From positions 15,814,558 to 15,878,557 of the forward strand of contig CM067515.1 of the NCBI GenBank assembly GCA_034509495.1: DNA of 64,000 nt, in the 5' to 3' direction. Below, one piece after another: positions 10,920 through 22,707 of the stretch. The DNA comes from Acestrorhynchus altus. Taxonomy: Eukaryota > Chordata > Actinopteri > Characiformes > Acestrorhynchidae. Each line of letters opens with the position of its first letter. Positions within the stretch are counted from its first letter, which is position 1. The notes beneath the pieces are model-generated. The model searched no databases. It worked only from the letters and a program-made list of their open reading frames with translations, and was not told the origin of the DNA. Both the position numbers and the translations under genes were made by a program.

Positions 10920-11198
10920 TAATACTAAGATGTTCCCTGGTCCCTGTTCATTCTCCTGAAATCAAGGGCATTAAAAACTCCTGCTTTTGTTGGAGCAATT
11001 GTCTCTTCTGTCCAAGGAAGCCTTTCTACTGGATTTTGAAGCACTGCTGTGAACACTTGATGTAGGGCAAGTGCATTAGTCAGGATGCTCACCACCCCAC
11101 CTCATTCCCAATTCATCCCAGTAGTGGATATACCCCTCTAGCCCTGTGTATCTGCTCCAGAGAGTCCTGGCAATGCTTTACTACAGGGACTAGACAAG

Positions 11199-11235
<37 letters not shown>

Positions 11236-11290
11236 GCATTGCATTTGTGTCAGCAATGAAACTTAAATTAGTACTTCAGTATGTAAAAAA
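10920..11290. mobile_element. Decayed non-autonomous Tc1-type element in intron 2 of the homeobox gene
   Basis: It shares AAAAACTCCTGCTTTTGTTGGAG, GGAAGCCTTTCTA, the CACCACCCCACCTCATTCC block and ACTACAGGGACTAGA plus a GT run with elements at 63349-63937, 34845-35225 and 28590-28915. The ends are decayed, so the limits are approximate. It contains the (GT)n run 11201-11234. Confidence 0.6.
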
Positions 11291-11557
11291 ATAGGTGGAA
11301 CAATCTGTTTTAATTACAATTATTAGATATTAAACTGTCATTAGACAATTCCTTAACAGATCTCTAGGATCCCTAAACTTAAGGACCCCTAAACAGTCCA
11401 TATTCTCCTAGAAGTTAGCTTAGGGCAAAAATGTGGACCCCTCTGTAGCTGTGGGTCCATGTGCATTGTTAAATGACCCCTAACCCACCATCAACAAAAA
11501 TGAAATAGAAGAGAGTGTTTAAATCATGTTCCAGTTTTAACTGAATGTACTTTTCAG

Positions 11558-12022
11558 GTGTGGTTCAAGAACAGGCGTGCAAAGTTTCGCAAAGGTCAGC
11601 GTTTCACCCCACTTTCAAAAGGACGAAGTTCTGAGGACAACCACAACAGCAAACAGGTGAAAGAAGAGCTGATGGATGTAGAGAAAGGCTCCAGTTCCCA
11701 AACACAGCTCTCATCCGGCAGGGACATAAGTGCCAGTCCCACCAGAGCTTCCCCAGAGGACACGGCTCATTTCCAACCCCCGTCCAGGCTGCATTCCCCC
11801 ACCACTCTGCCACCATTTATATTTGGAGAACAGCAGCAGCATCCAGTGCCTCGTGCTCTTGGCCTTCTGTCATCAGCCCTACCTTTCCCTCCTGCGTTTT
11901 TACCCATCATACAGCCACACAGTAATTCTGCAGATATCATGCCAATAGGCAAATGCAGTGGCCTTGGGCTACAGAGTGGCTGTCACACTAAATCTGTGGT
12001 TTACCCACGTCTGGACTTGTAG
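11558..12022 (+). CDS. dmbx-like: Dmbx-type homeobox gene, coding exon 3 (recognition helix and C-terminal tail)
   Basis: The acceptor is TACTTTTCAG ending at 11557. The exon opens with VWFKNRRAKFRK (residues 114-125). Lys117 is homeodomain position 50, the specificity residue of Otx/Gsc/Pitx/Dmbx proteins that selects TAATCC. The remaining 140 residues are Ser/Pro-rich, with a KEELMD acidic patch (a possible sumoylation-type VKEE site at residues 146-149) and a hydrophobic Pro/Phe/Leu stretch around residues 205-240. No OAR motif precedes the TAG at 12020-12022. Confidence 0.88.
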   Translation: MWFKNRRAKFRKGQRFTPLSKGRSSEDNHNSKQVKEELMDVEKGSSSQTQLSSGRDISASPTRASPEDTAHFQPPSRLHSPTTLPPFIFGEQQQHPVPRALGLLSSALPFPPAFLPIIQPHSNSADIMPIGKCSGLGLQSGCHTKSVVYPRLDL

Positions 12023-12930
12023 CTGCACCACCCAGCCCCCCAGAGAAAAAGAAAGAAAAAACATTCCCTGCTGTGCCAGTTGTCGGTGGGGGATAAGGGG
12101 AGGTAACAGGTGCTCCTGTGTGCCACAGAATTGCACTCAGATGGACTTAATAGTGAGGGAGAAAGTTGGGATTAGGGCTGTAGTAATTTTAACTGCTGTT
12201 AAATGACCTCTTAATGACACCAGCAACTGTGCAGCTCACTGTTAAATGGAAATTCCACAAATTTTATATGATCTCTTAACAAAGTCATTTAGACTGGGTA
12301 TGGTGTGAAATAGTTTGGTGAATAGAAACCCATGACTCAGATTTCATTACAATGGTGGTAAATGGAACATGGGTCTCCAAGATTACTATTACACAATAAC
12401 ACAAATATAGCCAATCTATTTACTGTCAAAATCCAGCAAAGAACCTACTTGTGTCTTCTGAGTAATGTTTTATCAGCGTTAATGATGGTAAAATATTAGT
12501 AAATCTGAAAAAATGTTTTGGTGATCATTTTATCTTCTCAAAACTATCATAAAACATGATATGATGTTGAATGATAATCATATGGTGTTGAACTGTTCAG
12601 GTTTGGTTCCCATCACCACTATGAACAATTCTGTACATTTCACAACACAAATTGTTTCACACCAAACGCACTCTGAAAGACTTTCTGAACTTTTTGATTA
12701 AACCTTATTGGTTTAATTATGCAGACAGTTTGAAAAAAATATGTAATTGCCCTTTAAGAGGTCATAAAGGTCCAGTATGTTGGAGATGGCTGTGGATAAA
12801 TTTGTGGCTCTTTTACTGTTTTACAGCACTTTTCACAACACACACTTTATACACAATGTCAGACTGGGACAAGCTATCCAAAAGCACCCATCTCAAGTGC
12901 ATCACTATATGAATCATTATACTTAATAAA
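12023..12930 (+). other. dmbx-like: Probable 3' UTR and poly(A) signal of the Dmbx-type gene
   Basis: AT-rich non-coding sequence without competing genes. The first good AATAAA after the stop is at 12925-12930, followed by T/GT-rich DNA, giving a 3' UTR of about 0.9 kb. The region 12931-13332 holds nothing recognisable. Confidence 0.45.
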
Positions 12931-13332
12931 CAGGGTCATTATTTTGTATATTGCTATTCTGGAATGTTTTTAATGTTGACATGAAACTGATGCCTTGCCT
13001 GTTTAATACCATGTAACATTTAACATATTGAAATTTTGAGTTTTTCATGCTGTAAGAATGTACCCTGACATGACTGTAAGCATTAAAATGATTTCTACTG
13101 GGTATCAGTTGGTGCCCTGATTATCGTTATATTGCCATATGATCCTTTCACCAAAGTATATTAATAAATGGGCTAATCCATTATTCCTTGTAAGGATATT
13201 CAGACACATGCCCCCCATTGGCCCAGAGTGGTACAACACTGATGCAAATTAAAATAGATTTTTCACACGAAAACCTGGCAAAACTCTCCAAAAACAAACA
13301 AACAGAAACAGTTTCAACTGGTTAAGCTTATC

Positions 13333-14272
13333 TACAGTCATGGCCAAATGTTTTGAGAATGACACAAAGTTTGGTTTTCACAAAGTTTTCTGCCTGAGTT
13401 TTTGTGGTGGCAAATTGCCTTAACTCTAGATTGTGAGTGATCATATGTATTGCAATGAAAATGACCTTATCACAAAAATAACTGCATTCCAGCCACTGCA
13501 TTTCAGCCCTGGTAACATAATTTCAGTTATGATCTTATTAGTTCAGGAGAAAAGGTTAATGAGGACAAGCTGATTTCACTTTGTCATGCTGAATCGAAGA
13601 GCAGACTGATTGCTTTAAAAGGGTAGTGGTGCTTTTAAGATTGCTTCAGTTAACCATATTTTCCTCCAAGAAAACATGTGCAGTCATCATTGCATTGCAT
13701 CAAAGGAGTTTCACAGGCAAGGATGTTGCTGCTTGTAAGATACCACCCCAAACAATCATTTATCCACTCATCAAGAAGTTCAAAGGCAGTGGTTAAATTG
13801 CAGTGAAGAAGGCTTCAGAGTGCCCAAGAGATTCAGGACCATCTCCTAAAGAGGATGCAGCTACAAGTCACCACCAGTGCAGAGCTTGCTCAGCAATGGT
13901 AGAGGGCAGGTGTCAGTACATCTGAACGCACAGTGAGACAAAGGCTTTTGGAGCATGGCTTGGTGTCAAGAAGGGCAGCAAGCCACTTCTTACAAAGACA
14001 GACTGACATTCTGCAGGAAGTATAGGGATTGGACTGCAGAGGACAGGGGTTATTTTTTAATGATGAAGCCCCCTTCAGACTGTTTGGGACTGCTGGAAAA
14101 GGAAAGGTGAGTGCTACCATAAGTGCTGTGTCATGCCAACAGAGAATCACCCTGGGTAAAAGTAAAAAACAAAAAAATAAAAAATAAAAACATAAACAAA
14201 ATGGAGGCAGCAACCTTTGTGAAAACCAAAATTGGTGCCATTCTCAAAACTTTTGGCTACGACCGGACACTG
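13333..14272 (+). mobile_element. Tc1-like transposon, deleted and pseudogenised
   Basis: After a TA at 13333, the left end CAGTCATGGCCAAATGTTTTGAGAATGACAC is mirrored by the right end ATTCTCAAAACTTTTGGCTACGAC (14240-14263). The interior preserves the N-terminal half of a Tc1-like transposase in broken frames, for example AAGAAGGCTTCAGAGTGCCC, CACCACCAGTGCAGAGCTTG and GATGAAGCCCCCTTCAGACT at the first catalytic-Asp region. The C-terminal half is deleted, giving about 0.94 kb instead of about 1.6 kb. It lies in the intergenic gap between the homeobox gene and csnk1g2. Confidence 0.88.
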
Positions 14273-14910
14273 CCTGACTTGCTCACTTGTGCACTGTAGT
14301 GAGGTATGTATTACTGTTTATAAATGAACAGAATTATTTGAACTATAATAAATGTAAAAGTGATGAATATTAATGGAAACAGTAGTTATAATTATTGTTA
14401 TCCTTACTACTATTATAATGATAATTAAAATGGGTGAACTTAAACCTGCTAAAAGTGTCAAACCGTGTAGGCCTCTCTACACTACCTGACTGCTCATTTA
14501 CTCAGTGTAGTGCAGTAATTAAATACGTTATTACAATGATTTAAAATATAATTTTAAATATCACTTTACATTGCAGATGGTGGATATTATTTTAAATGAT
14601 AGTATTTCCTGAATGTTATGATGATGACTATCACTGTTATAATGATTTTAAATATCATTTAAATATATTTTTCCATTTTATATGATCTTAAATGACATTA
14701 TGTCCTGAATGTTGTCGTTATGATGAGTATTATTGATATTATAATGGTTTTAAATATCATTTTACATTAGGTATGTCGGATACGAACTTAAACGATGTTA
14801 TTTCCTGAATTCTGTTGTTATGGTAACTGTCACACTGATCACACACAGCAGCTGAAGCAGCAGAGCTGCATCAGTGTGTTTACCTGTAGATCATTCTGTG
14901 ACACTGAGCA
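14273..14910. other. AT-rich intergenic DNA
   Basis: Internally repetitive AT-rich sequence: three related stretches with TGATTTTAAATATCATTT (about 14537-14560, 14640-14665 and 14740-14765), each followed by a CCTGAATGTTGT-like word. No gene is seen. Confidence 0.5.
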
Positions 14911-15000
14911 GTGTGTGTGTGTGTGTGTGTGCGTGTGCGTGCGTGCGTGTGCGTATGTGTGTGTATGTATGAGTGTGTGTGTATGTGTGTGTATGTGTGT
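14911..15000. repeat. GT-rich alternating purine-pyrimidine tract
   Basis: GT, GC and GTAT units for 90 bp, immediately upstream of the CpG island of csnk1g2. This composition favours Z-DNA, but no function is shown. Confidence 0.9.
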
Positions 15001-15029
15001 AATTCTCGGAGTGTGCGCAGTCGCGGGAC

Positions 15030-15520
15030 TGGTCGTATTCTCTAACGCAGGCGCGCAGTTTCCGCGGCGCAGCGCCGCGCTGGAGGGTCGAGCTGCGCTT
15101 CCCGCACTGAGCCGAGCAGCTTAAAGGGACAACGGCACCCACAGCCGCAGCCGCAGCCGGCCAGCCGCCGCGCTCCAACGAACAGGACGAGTGTCCGCGG
15201 CCGGAGCGGCCGACATGTGGAGGTAGTGACACGCGGAGAGCCGAGGTCCGGGCTGCGGGGCGCGAAGCGGCGGGGCGGGGAGCGGCCGATACACGAGCTC
15301 GTTAGCCTTAGCTGCTCCAGGAGGAGCGGGGTCTGAATAGCCCGTCCTGCCCTGTCCCTGTTTCTCCCCCTCTCACTCTGTCCCTCTTTCTGTCTCCGTC
15401 TCTGTCGGGCGTCGGGACGGAATTTGTCTCTGTAAAGTTGAGGCGCAGCTGCGAGGCGAGTCGCTAGCTCCGCTGCTAACGTTAGCGGGCTGCGCTAAAG
15501 CTGAGCTGGTCGCTCAGAGT
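15030..15520 (+). promoter_or_regulatory. csnk1g2: CpG-island promoter and probable first exon region of csnk1g2
   Basis: An abrupt rise in GC and CpG density after long AT-rich DNA. It contains a perfect 8-bp inverted repeat around one base (CGCGGCGC/GCGCCGCG, 15063-15079) and an Sp1-type GGGGCGGGG at 15272-15280. There is no TATA box, as is usual for housekeeping kinases. A non-coding first exon should begin here. Possible donors include AG|GTAGTG at 15223, but the true one cannot be fixed without transcripts. Confidence 0.7.
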
Positions 15521-15799
15521 CACTTGTTTGAAGTCGGGGTCGTGGTCGTGGTCGTGGTGGTGTTTAGAAGCAGCTACAGCCGCCTTAAACCCGGCTGTGT
15601 ACTGAAACCTGCTGCTAGACAGTCGGGTTTAACGTTGCTCGAGCAGCTGCTGGACTGTTTTGCAGATATCAGCTTCAACACAAACACACACACACACGGG
15701 TCGTGACAGTCTTGGGTTCGGTTTAAAATCGGTTTCATGTCCTCCACGACAGCAGCAGCAGTTTTCCCATCTGTCGTTAACCATGAATAAAGTTGTGTT

Positions 15800-15835
15800 G
15801 GTTGGGCAGGTCGTGTAGAAATGGAAAGATGGGAT

Positions 15836-15872
<37 letters not shown>

Positions 15873-16160
15873 TAGGTTGTATTCGTGCACTGACTCGTAT
15901 TCTGTGTTCAACAGAGAACCTGCTCTGCGTGTGTGTAAGTGCTCTGCTTGCAGCAGAGGTTAGGCCTCAGTCGAGCAGGCAGCGGATTGTAAGAGCTTCA
16001 TGCTGACACCCTAAAGTGTCCAGATGAATATTATTTACAGACTTCAAACGATCCCCTGATTTAACTGAAGTGTGTCCTCTTCTTTGAAGGAACAAGTTAC
16101 TTCATTCTGCTCTCTGTTTCTCTCTTGATACTTCAGGTTTCTGTGTGTACAGAAATGGAA

Positions 16161-16202
<42 letters not shown>

Positions 16203-17620
16203 ATGGTAGTTAGGCTGTATTCGTGCACAGAATCGTATTCAGTTTTAAACAGAGAACCTGCTCTGTGTGCTGTCTGTGTAACCACTGCTTACAGCAGAGG
16301 TTAGGCCTGTAAGAGCGTCATACTGATACCCTGTACCATCAAGATATGTTTAGAAGATTGGAAGCATTCCCTCCGTTTAATAAAGTGTTCCTTCAGCCCA
16401 ACTGAAGGGTTTCCTCTTAATTGAAACATCAAGAAAATTTATGTTTTCACTTTAGACACAGTGCTGTAAGTAGTATTATTCAGTGTAGCACAATAAGTAT
16501 TATTTTCCCATCTGCAATAAGATCTTAATGTGCAATTACCTAGAAATAATGTACTTCAGCATTTCTGACATCTATTTTTGCACTCTATATCTTGCTTTCC
16601 CTTTGCTGCTGTAACACTGTGAATCCCACCACTGTGGGGCTAATAGAGGATTATCATATCTTGGCTCAGCTTATCTTAAAACATTCCTTCAATTTTATAA
16701 ATCAGAAATACATTTACAGTGGTTTTTATTTTTAAATAGTGTAATATGCAACATTTGTCCATATGCAATAATAAATTAGTTATCTGTAAATAATGTTCGT
16801 TAGTTTATTTATAATGTTTATTTTGTTTATGCAATACTGTATCTTTTTTTTTTTTTAACTCTGTGACCCTGCATAAGATCTGATCTGATCTTATTTTAAA
16901 ATATTAACTTGATTTAATCGATCCCTTGGTTTAACTGAAGTTGTTTCTCTTAATTGAGGGAATGAGTTATTAAATTATGGAAACAATGTCTCTCCATTTT
17001 TCTGTCTTGATTTGTTTAGGTGTTCTGTGTCTGTAGAAATTTTAAATGTATGATTGTGTACACAGATGGTAGTGTAGCTGTATACAATGCGTCATATCCT
17101 GCTTTAAACAGTTTAACTGTTCTACTTTCTGTGTTGCCTGTGTGGTTAGGCTCTAGTCAGCCTGCCAGGTGACTGCACGAGCTAAATCCTGAGCCCCTAA
17201 AATACCAAAAATTTATGTTTATAATTTTTAGAAAGTTAAAGTTCAATTTAATAAATTGTTCCTTAAGCTTAACAGACGTCTTTTCTCTTTATTCAGGGAA
17301 TGTTTTATTGACTTGAGGGAACAGTTCATTAAATGTATTAAGTGGGTTCTTAAACTGAGAGAACAATTTATTGACTTTATGATTTATGAAATTGATGGAA
17401 TGAATATCTTGAATGATATCTTGACTTTGGTATCTGTAGAAATTCAAGTACATGATTGTGTAAATTGATGGTAGTAGAGCCGTATACATGCAGCGAATCT
17501 CTCCTGTTTTAAGCAGTTAAACTGCTCTCTCTATTATCTAAATAGGTGCACACCATGTTCTTAGACCCCAGTGAACTGCCAGCTGACTGGAAAAGCTTCA
17601 CATTAAACCCTTTAGAAAAG
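15800..17620. repeat. Degenerate long-period tandem array in csnk1g2 intron 1
   Basis: At least four diverged copies of one unit occur head to tail, starting near 15815, 16135, 17020 and 17425. Each has the order: CTGTAGAAATGG-like word, GT-rich or GATTGTGTA stretch, TGGTAGT..GGCTGTATTCGTGCA, GAATCGTATTC..TTTAAACAG, AACTGCTCT, then TTAGGC. Copies 1-3 continue with GATCCCCTGATTTAACTGAAG, TTCCTCTTAATTGA and similar words. Copies 2 and 3 are separated by LINE-tail sequence (16440-16910). Copies 1 and 2 carry perfect GT runs (15837-15871 and 16163-16201). No coding potential. Confidence 0.75.
16440..16910 (+). mobile_element. Two tandem LINE 3'-tail fragments
   Basis: The word GTGAATCCCACCACTGTGG followed by GGCTAATAGAGGATTATCAT and TCTTATCTTA-like units (16618-16680) is typical of fish non-LTR retrotransposon 3' ends. 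A second, more decayed version (AACTCTGTGACCCTGCATAA then ATCTGATCTGATCTTA) lies at 16856-16900. They interrupt the tandem array. The upstream portions also resemble each other (GCAATAA and AAATAATGT words). Confidence 0.5.
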
Positions 17621-20600
17621 AAAATGACAAGTATAGCTGCAGCCTAACATCTCTTGTTTCGAATGACCTGCAGTGAATGGCCTCGTTTGTCTTACCTGAG
17701 TTACAGTCTGCTTTTCAAAGTGCATAAAGTGGCTCAAGAAAGTTTGCCATGCAAGTAGGCTGAACGAAAGCTTTAATCAAGACCACGTTTGTGTCTTGGC
17801 CAGGTGCTGGGCCTGTGGGTCATTGTATCTGATGTTCAGTGTGTGCTCAGTTATGTTTTCTTACAGGATAGGCATGGGCAGCTGGTTAGCTAACACCATT
17901 TTGCTTTGCTTCCTGGTAGATTAGTGTGGCTCTGGCCGCTGACGGCTTAGTCCACACAACCTAGAGGATTGAACCTAACCAGAGCTACAAGGCTTACATA
18001 ATAAAGGATCTGCTGGTCTGACAAATGCAGGCCTTTCATATAGTTGTCTAAACTAGTGTTTCAGTAAAGATGTCTCACTTTTAATTGACATCCTGTCTGC
18101 TCCGCCAGCTCCTGGTCTGGGTCAGACGTTTCCTCTAATAGATGGTTTTAGCATTTTGCGGTTGAACTCTGTGACCTTCCTTGTGTTAGATGGTGAGCTG
18201 TGGAAAAAAAATTGATGATTTAATCTTACTTTAGCACTTTAGATTAGTATGCAGATTTTAATGAGCTGTTTTTTTAGTCCTGACTCTGTAGATTAATGTG
18301 AATATAAAGGATTGTTTTTGTTTTGGCTTTAGAACTGGCTGATATGTTATCCAGTACAGCTTTTAACCTAATTTTGGATCAGTATTTTAATGCTTATTGA
18401 TCTTCAAAATAACTGAATTTTTAGCTATATTAAAAATGTGCTCTTTATTCGTTTTGCTGTATTTGTACAGAAATTTAATATTTTGATGTGATGGCAATCC
18501 AGGTGGGTTTGGTCTGAAACAGGTTCGTGTCAAAGTTTCCAACACATTCTCAAGACGACTGACTGTTTACTTGTTGCCTGATGTTTACACCCTTTGACAG
18601 GAGCCATTGGAACCAGATAATCTATTCTCTTCTCTGTGCCTTCAGTTGTTTAATTGTGATGGCTTATTGGTGCATGCTCAAGAAAATACTATAGCATTTA
18701 TTAGGGGTGTATGAAAACATTAGGAATCAATATGTCAAAGTATAGTAATATGTTTTTCCACACTGTTTTACAGTGTACATTTTTATTGAACAGTTTACAC
18801 ACACAGATTGGTGACAGACAGTAGTTCATTTTGTATTGTTTAAACTCTCGAGTACTAGACAGCAGTGGTATACTCTGACTTCAGACCCCACAGTTATGAT
18901 GGCATAATAAAAGTAAACTTACTTTTTGCTCAGATTTTATATGCATATACATATTTAACAAGTGTTCGTACAATTAGGTAAAAAATACCAGTATATTGAA
19001 TCATAAGGTCCGCTATTTATCAGCATCAGTCAGCACTGCATGTCAATTCTGTTATAGTTTTATGATTTTACAGTGATAACGTAAGATATAATTAGACCTT
19101 TTACCTTGTTTGATATCCTTAGTCATTACTGCTCATAAAAAAAGGTTCACATAGCCAGTAAAAATGGTCTAAATGGTCCAGTCTGAGGCTCAATTCCAGT
19201 TTGGGCCACTTTCATTTTATCCAAAATGATGACTTGACAGGAGATTAGAATGATTAAACTTTGAATGAAGGTTGATGTGAAATAAAAGTTTATTCAAAGT
19301 AATTTTAGGGCATTTCTATTGGTCTGTTCAGCCAGAATTATTTACACAGTGAAAAGAATAGCTAAGATGTCGAAAACAAAATGCAGACAAAATGACAATG
19401 AATTGTAATTGGACAGCAGGGATATGTGATACTGAAATCACTGCTATGCAGATTGGAATTCTGTTGCTTATGGAAGTTCAACTCAACCTTTGTCATACTT
19501 GTGCACTGAGAAGCAGTGAGAGCCTCAGTTTAGGAGCATTTTCATTTTCTGAGTATCGTTCAGTAGGCATCCCAGAACTAGGCAACAGTGGAAACGTACT
19601 TGCACACACTTTTTTTTTTGTTTTGATTGTCATTTAATCCAGTATGGCAATTAAGTCTTGCATTTCGCTTCATCAGGAGCATTCTTTCAGACTCAGAAAT
19701 GGAAGGATACAGGCATAATTCCTCACTTTCAAGCTTTTTTATGAAAAGTTTTTGTCTTTTGTTTCAAACCAGAGATCTCTATTTTAGGTGTGTAGGTGGG
19801 GTCTCTCCATTAGTCACATGCAATTTCAGGATCCTTGTACTTTGAATGGCTGAAATAGGTTATATAACCTTCTGTATATGACTCACCTGTGAATGTAGCC
19901 GCTGAGTGGCCTGTTAGACAGTTAATAAATGTGCAGTTCAGCCTTCTGTGTTTTAATGATTGATCCCATGCTGAGAAGAGCCAAGCCACCAAGCTGTTAC
20001 TTTTCCCCTTCTTTTCTTTCATCAGCATACCCTTTATTAAAAGTCCTCCTCTCTTAAAACACAGATGTTGACTCAACCAGGCCACAATAGTTTATTGCTT
20101 TTAAATGCTTAAAGAGTAACAGTCCACTTGATAGATAGTGAAATGAGTTTAAATGATTGTCTTGTTTATTTCTGCTTCGCTGAAGGTTGTTTGTTGTTGA
20201 TTGTCACATGTGAAACCGTGGTTGTCAAATATTGTGTGATTGAGTATCAAAATGCAGCTTAGGAATCCACTTGGGGCCGTTCTTTGCATTTTAGTCATGC
20301 ATGTGACAAGTTGAAGCAGTCGTGTCAAAATGAACTAAACGGGCAACCGCCACATGCAGCACTGGGAATGGATAGTTTCCACACTTGCATTGGATTCAAC
20401 CAGAGTCTGCTTGAAGTGAACCCCACACCACCAAGTTCAGGAGGACCAGAGATTGGTTCTGTGAACTGCTCCTGGGCTTGAAAACATCTTTCACAGTTGA
20501 CCTAATGTACCAAACTGCTAGAGCCAGCGATCCTGGGTTCAGAAAAACGCTAGTGTGGAAATGCCCTAAAACACTAGACTTTGACCAGCCTCAGTAACGT

Positions 20601-22707
20601 GCATTCTGTCATGTTCATTCCACGAGTAAAGTTACATCAAGTCTGTAACTTAGGGCAGGGCAGTATATGTTACAATATATGATGTGAAATATGGTGAGGA
20701 AAAATGAGGACATCACATAAAGTCCTTGTATTTTTGTTCTGTGTTTAAAAATACTGAATTTATGCCAGAGCTCAGTCTTATGCCCTCTAGGCTTTGTGTG
20801 AGAAAGCAGGTGGGGCAGAGGGGAGCAGAGTAGAGGAGGGGCTGAGAGCAGGGGGCAGAGCGAGGGAGCAAAAAAAAGATTTTCTGAATGAGTGAAACAA
20901 CATTATTTAAAACTCACCTCTACCTATATTGCACTCTGTTTATATCCTGATAGATGTACATGTTGATTATATATTGCCCAACCCTACTGTAACCTTACGT
21001 TCTTGCTAGCAAACATCACTTATGCTGATTCTTGTTGAGCTTGTTTTATGTTGATGCTGCTTGCGTTGTTGCACGTGGGTTTGTTCACTGTCGAGCTGAA
21101 GACTTTGTTTCCTTGATTTGCAACTTCTCCCTTCTAACTCCTGATTTGACTTACAGTCTACAAAAATAACATGGGAACAAGAAGTGTCTATCCTTTGTGT
21201 GTGCAAGGTATCCGGAATTGACCTTTCACATGTGTAACATACAGACAGAGATTTCCCGCATCACGTTCAAACTACAGGAAACGTTCCGTGTCGTTTGGAT
21301 ACGAGCAGTGCCTGTGTAGGGTGTGCAGCAAAGATCTTATAGGAATGTTATCTTTGTGACACAACTGGGCAGTTATTTCCAGTCATACAAAACCAGGCAC
21401 TAATATATATGAATGAGAAGAGACCAAGAACCTGAAACTGAAGGTAAAGGCTGTCTTGGTTTGTTGAAAGCGAGGCTTTATCTGTAAACATTGGCTATGT
21501 TCAGTATTACGAGATCTCACATTCATATTTCAGTCAGCAACTCTGATTTTTTTTTTATTGGGAATTTCCTTCTCTATTCACACGTTAGCTCATTCAGACT
21601 TGGATTTGTACTGGGGCTGGAAGGCTAAAATCCAAGTAATGTCCAGTGCAAATTATCTGGACATTTGTGGTCACAGATACAGCTCTTCCTCTCCACTGTT
21701 AGGAAATGTTGAATTTTGTCTGCAATTCTGTTAACGTATAGTCTTTCATGAAAACCATGAAATAATTGGGTAACTAATGATCTGACTGAACGTTTATTGA
21801 GCTTAAACACTGTCCATCAGACAGTTTGATAGCTAATGAGATGTTGCTTTGAAGCGGTGAACTAAATATCTTCTTGTTGATTAGTGCATTTGACATCAGA
21901 GAGTTGATGATATAATTGACTCCAAATTAATTTAGAATTGAAGCCCTTTTGAATTATGATTTTCTATTAGAACGTGACTAGTTATTCAGCCTTTCCTTTG
22001 TAGTCACTTCTAGTAACAAACAGTACCTGTTATTAAACAGGTTCTCCAGCCAGTCTTGGGCGTTTGCATTGTGTGATGTGTAATCTTGGAACTTCCTGTA
22101 GTGTTTCTTAGCTGTTTGAAGTAGCCATACACACGTAGTGACAGTGCAGTGTGTGAAACAGTTGGCGTTAACCATAGTTAGTTATCATAGTCAATGTTAT
22201 AAGCAGTTATTGCCGTTATTGTTGTGCAGACTGTTACAGGAGCTCTGAGGGTTAGTGGAATGTTGTGGAAGGTGATATGAGCATTGCTTGGCTTGTAATT
22301 TGTGACCTTTTCGTTCCATGCTTTAAAATCCCATGACCTGTACGCGTCTGACCTGAATCGATCCATGTCCCAGCCTTATAATTGCTCTCTGTCCTCGGTG
22401 GCATTTGCTCAGTGGACATCCTTGCTTTCATATACATCTTGAAGTGGTTTAGTATGTTCTCTGTTCAGTATTGAACACTGTTGCTCTTAAATTGAGTTGT
22501 TTGACCATCTAGAGGGTTTTCTAGGTATTCTAGGATTTGTGTCCAGCTTTAAAGTTCATCATTGGATCACATCATTTGGACTAATTTTTTAAATGGATGC
22601 TCTTCAACTAATCAAATAAGAGCAGTACTGTTTGTTTATTGATTTTTATGTCCTCTGAATGTCACGTGACCTAATTTGTCTCCTCGTATCATCTGCTTCT
22701 CTTGTAG
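17620..22707 (+). other. csnk1g2 intron 1, remainder
   Basis: About 5 kb of single-copy-looking intronic DNA with no recognisable exon, RNA gene or intact transposon. A block at 20645-20985 begins with a GGCAGGGCAGTATAT word and ends with TATTGCCCAACCCTACTG, inverted-repeat-like ends of a decayed non-autonomous element. Confidence 0.5.

Noticed and set aside
14891..15232. Reading frames on both strands across the csnk1g2 CpG island
   Set aside because: Part is microsatellite and part GC-rich promoter sequence. There is no domain, and frames overlap on opposite strands.
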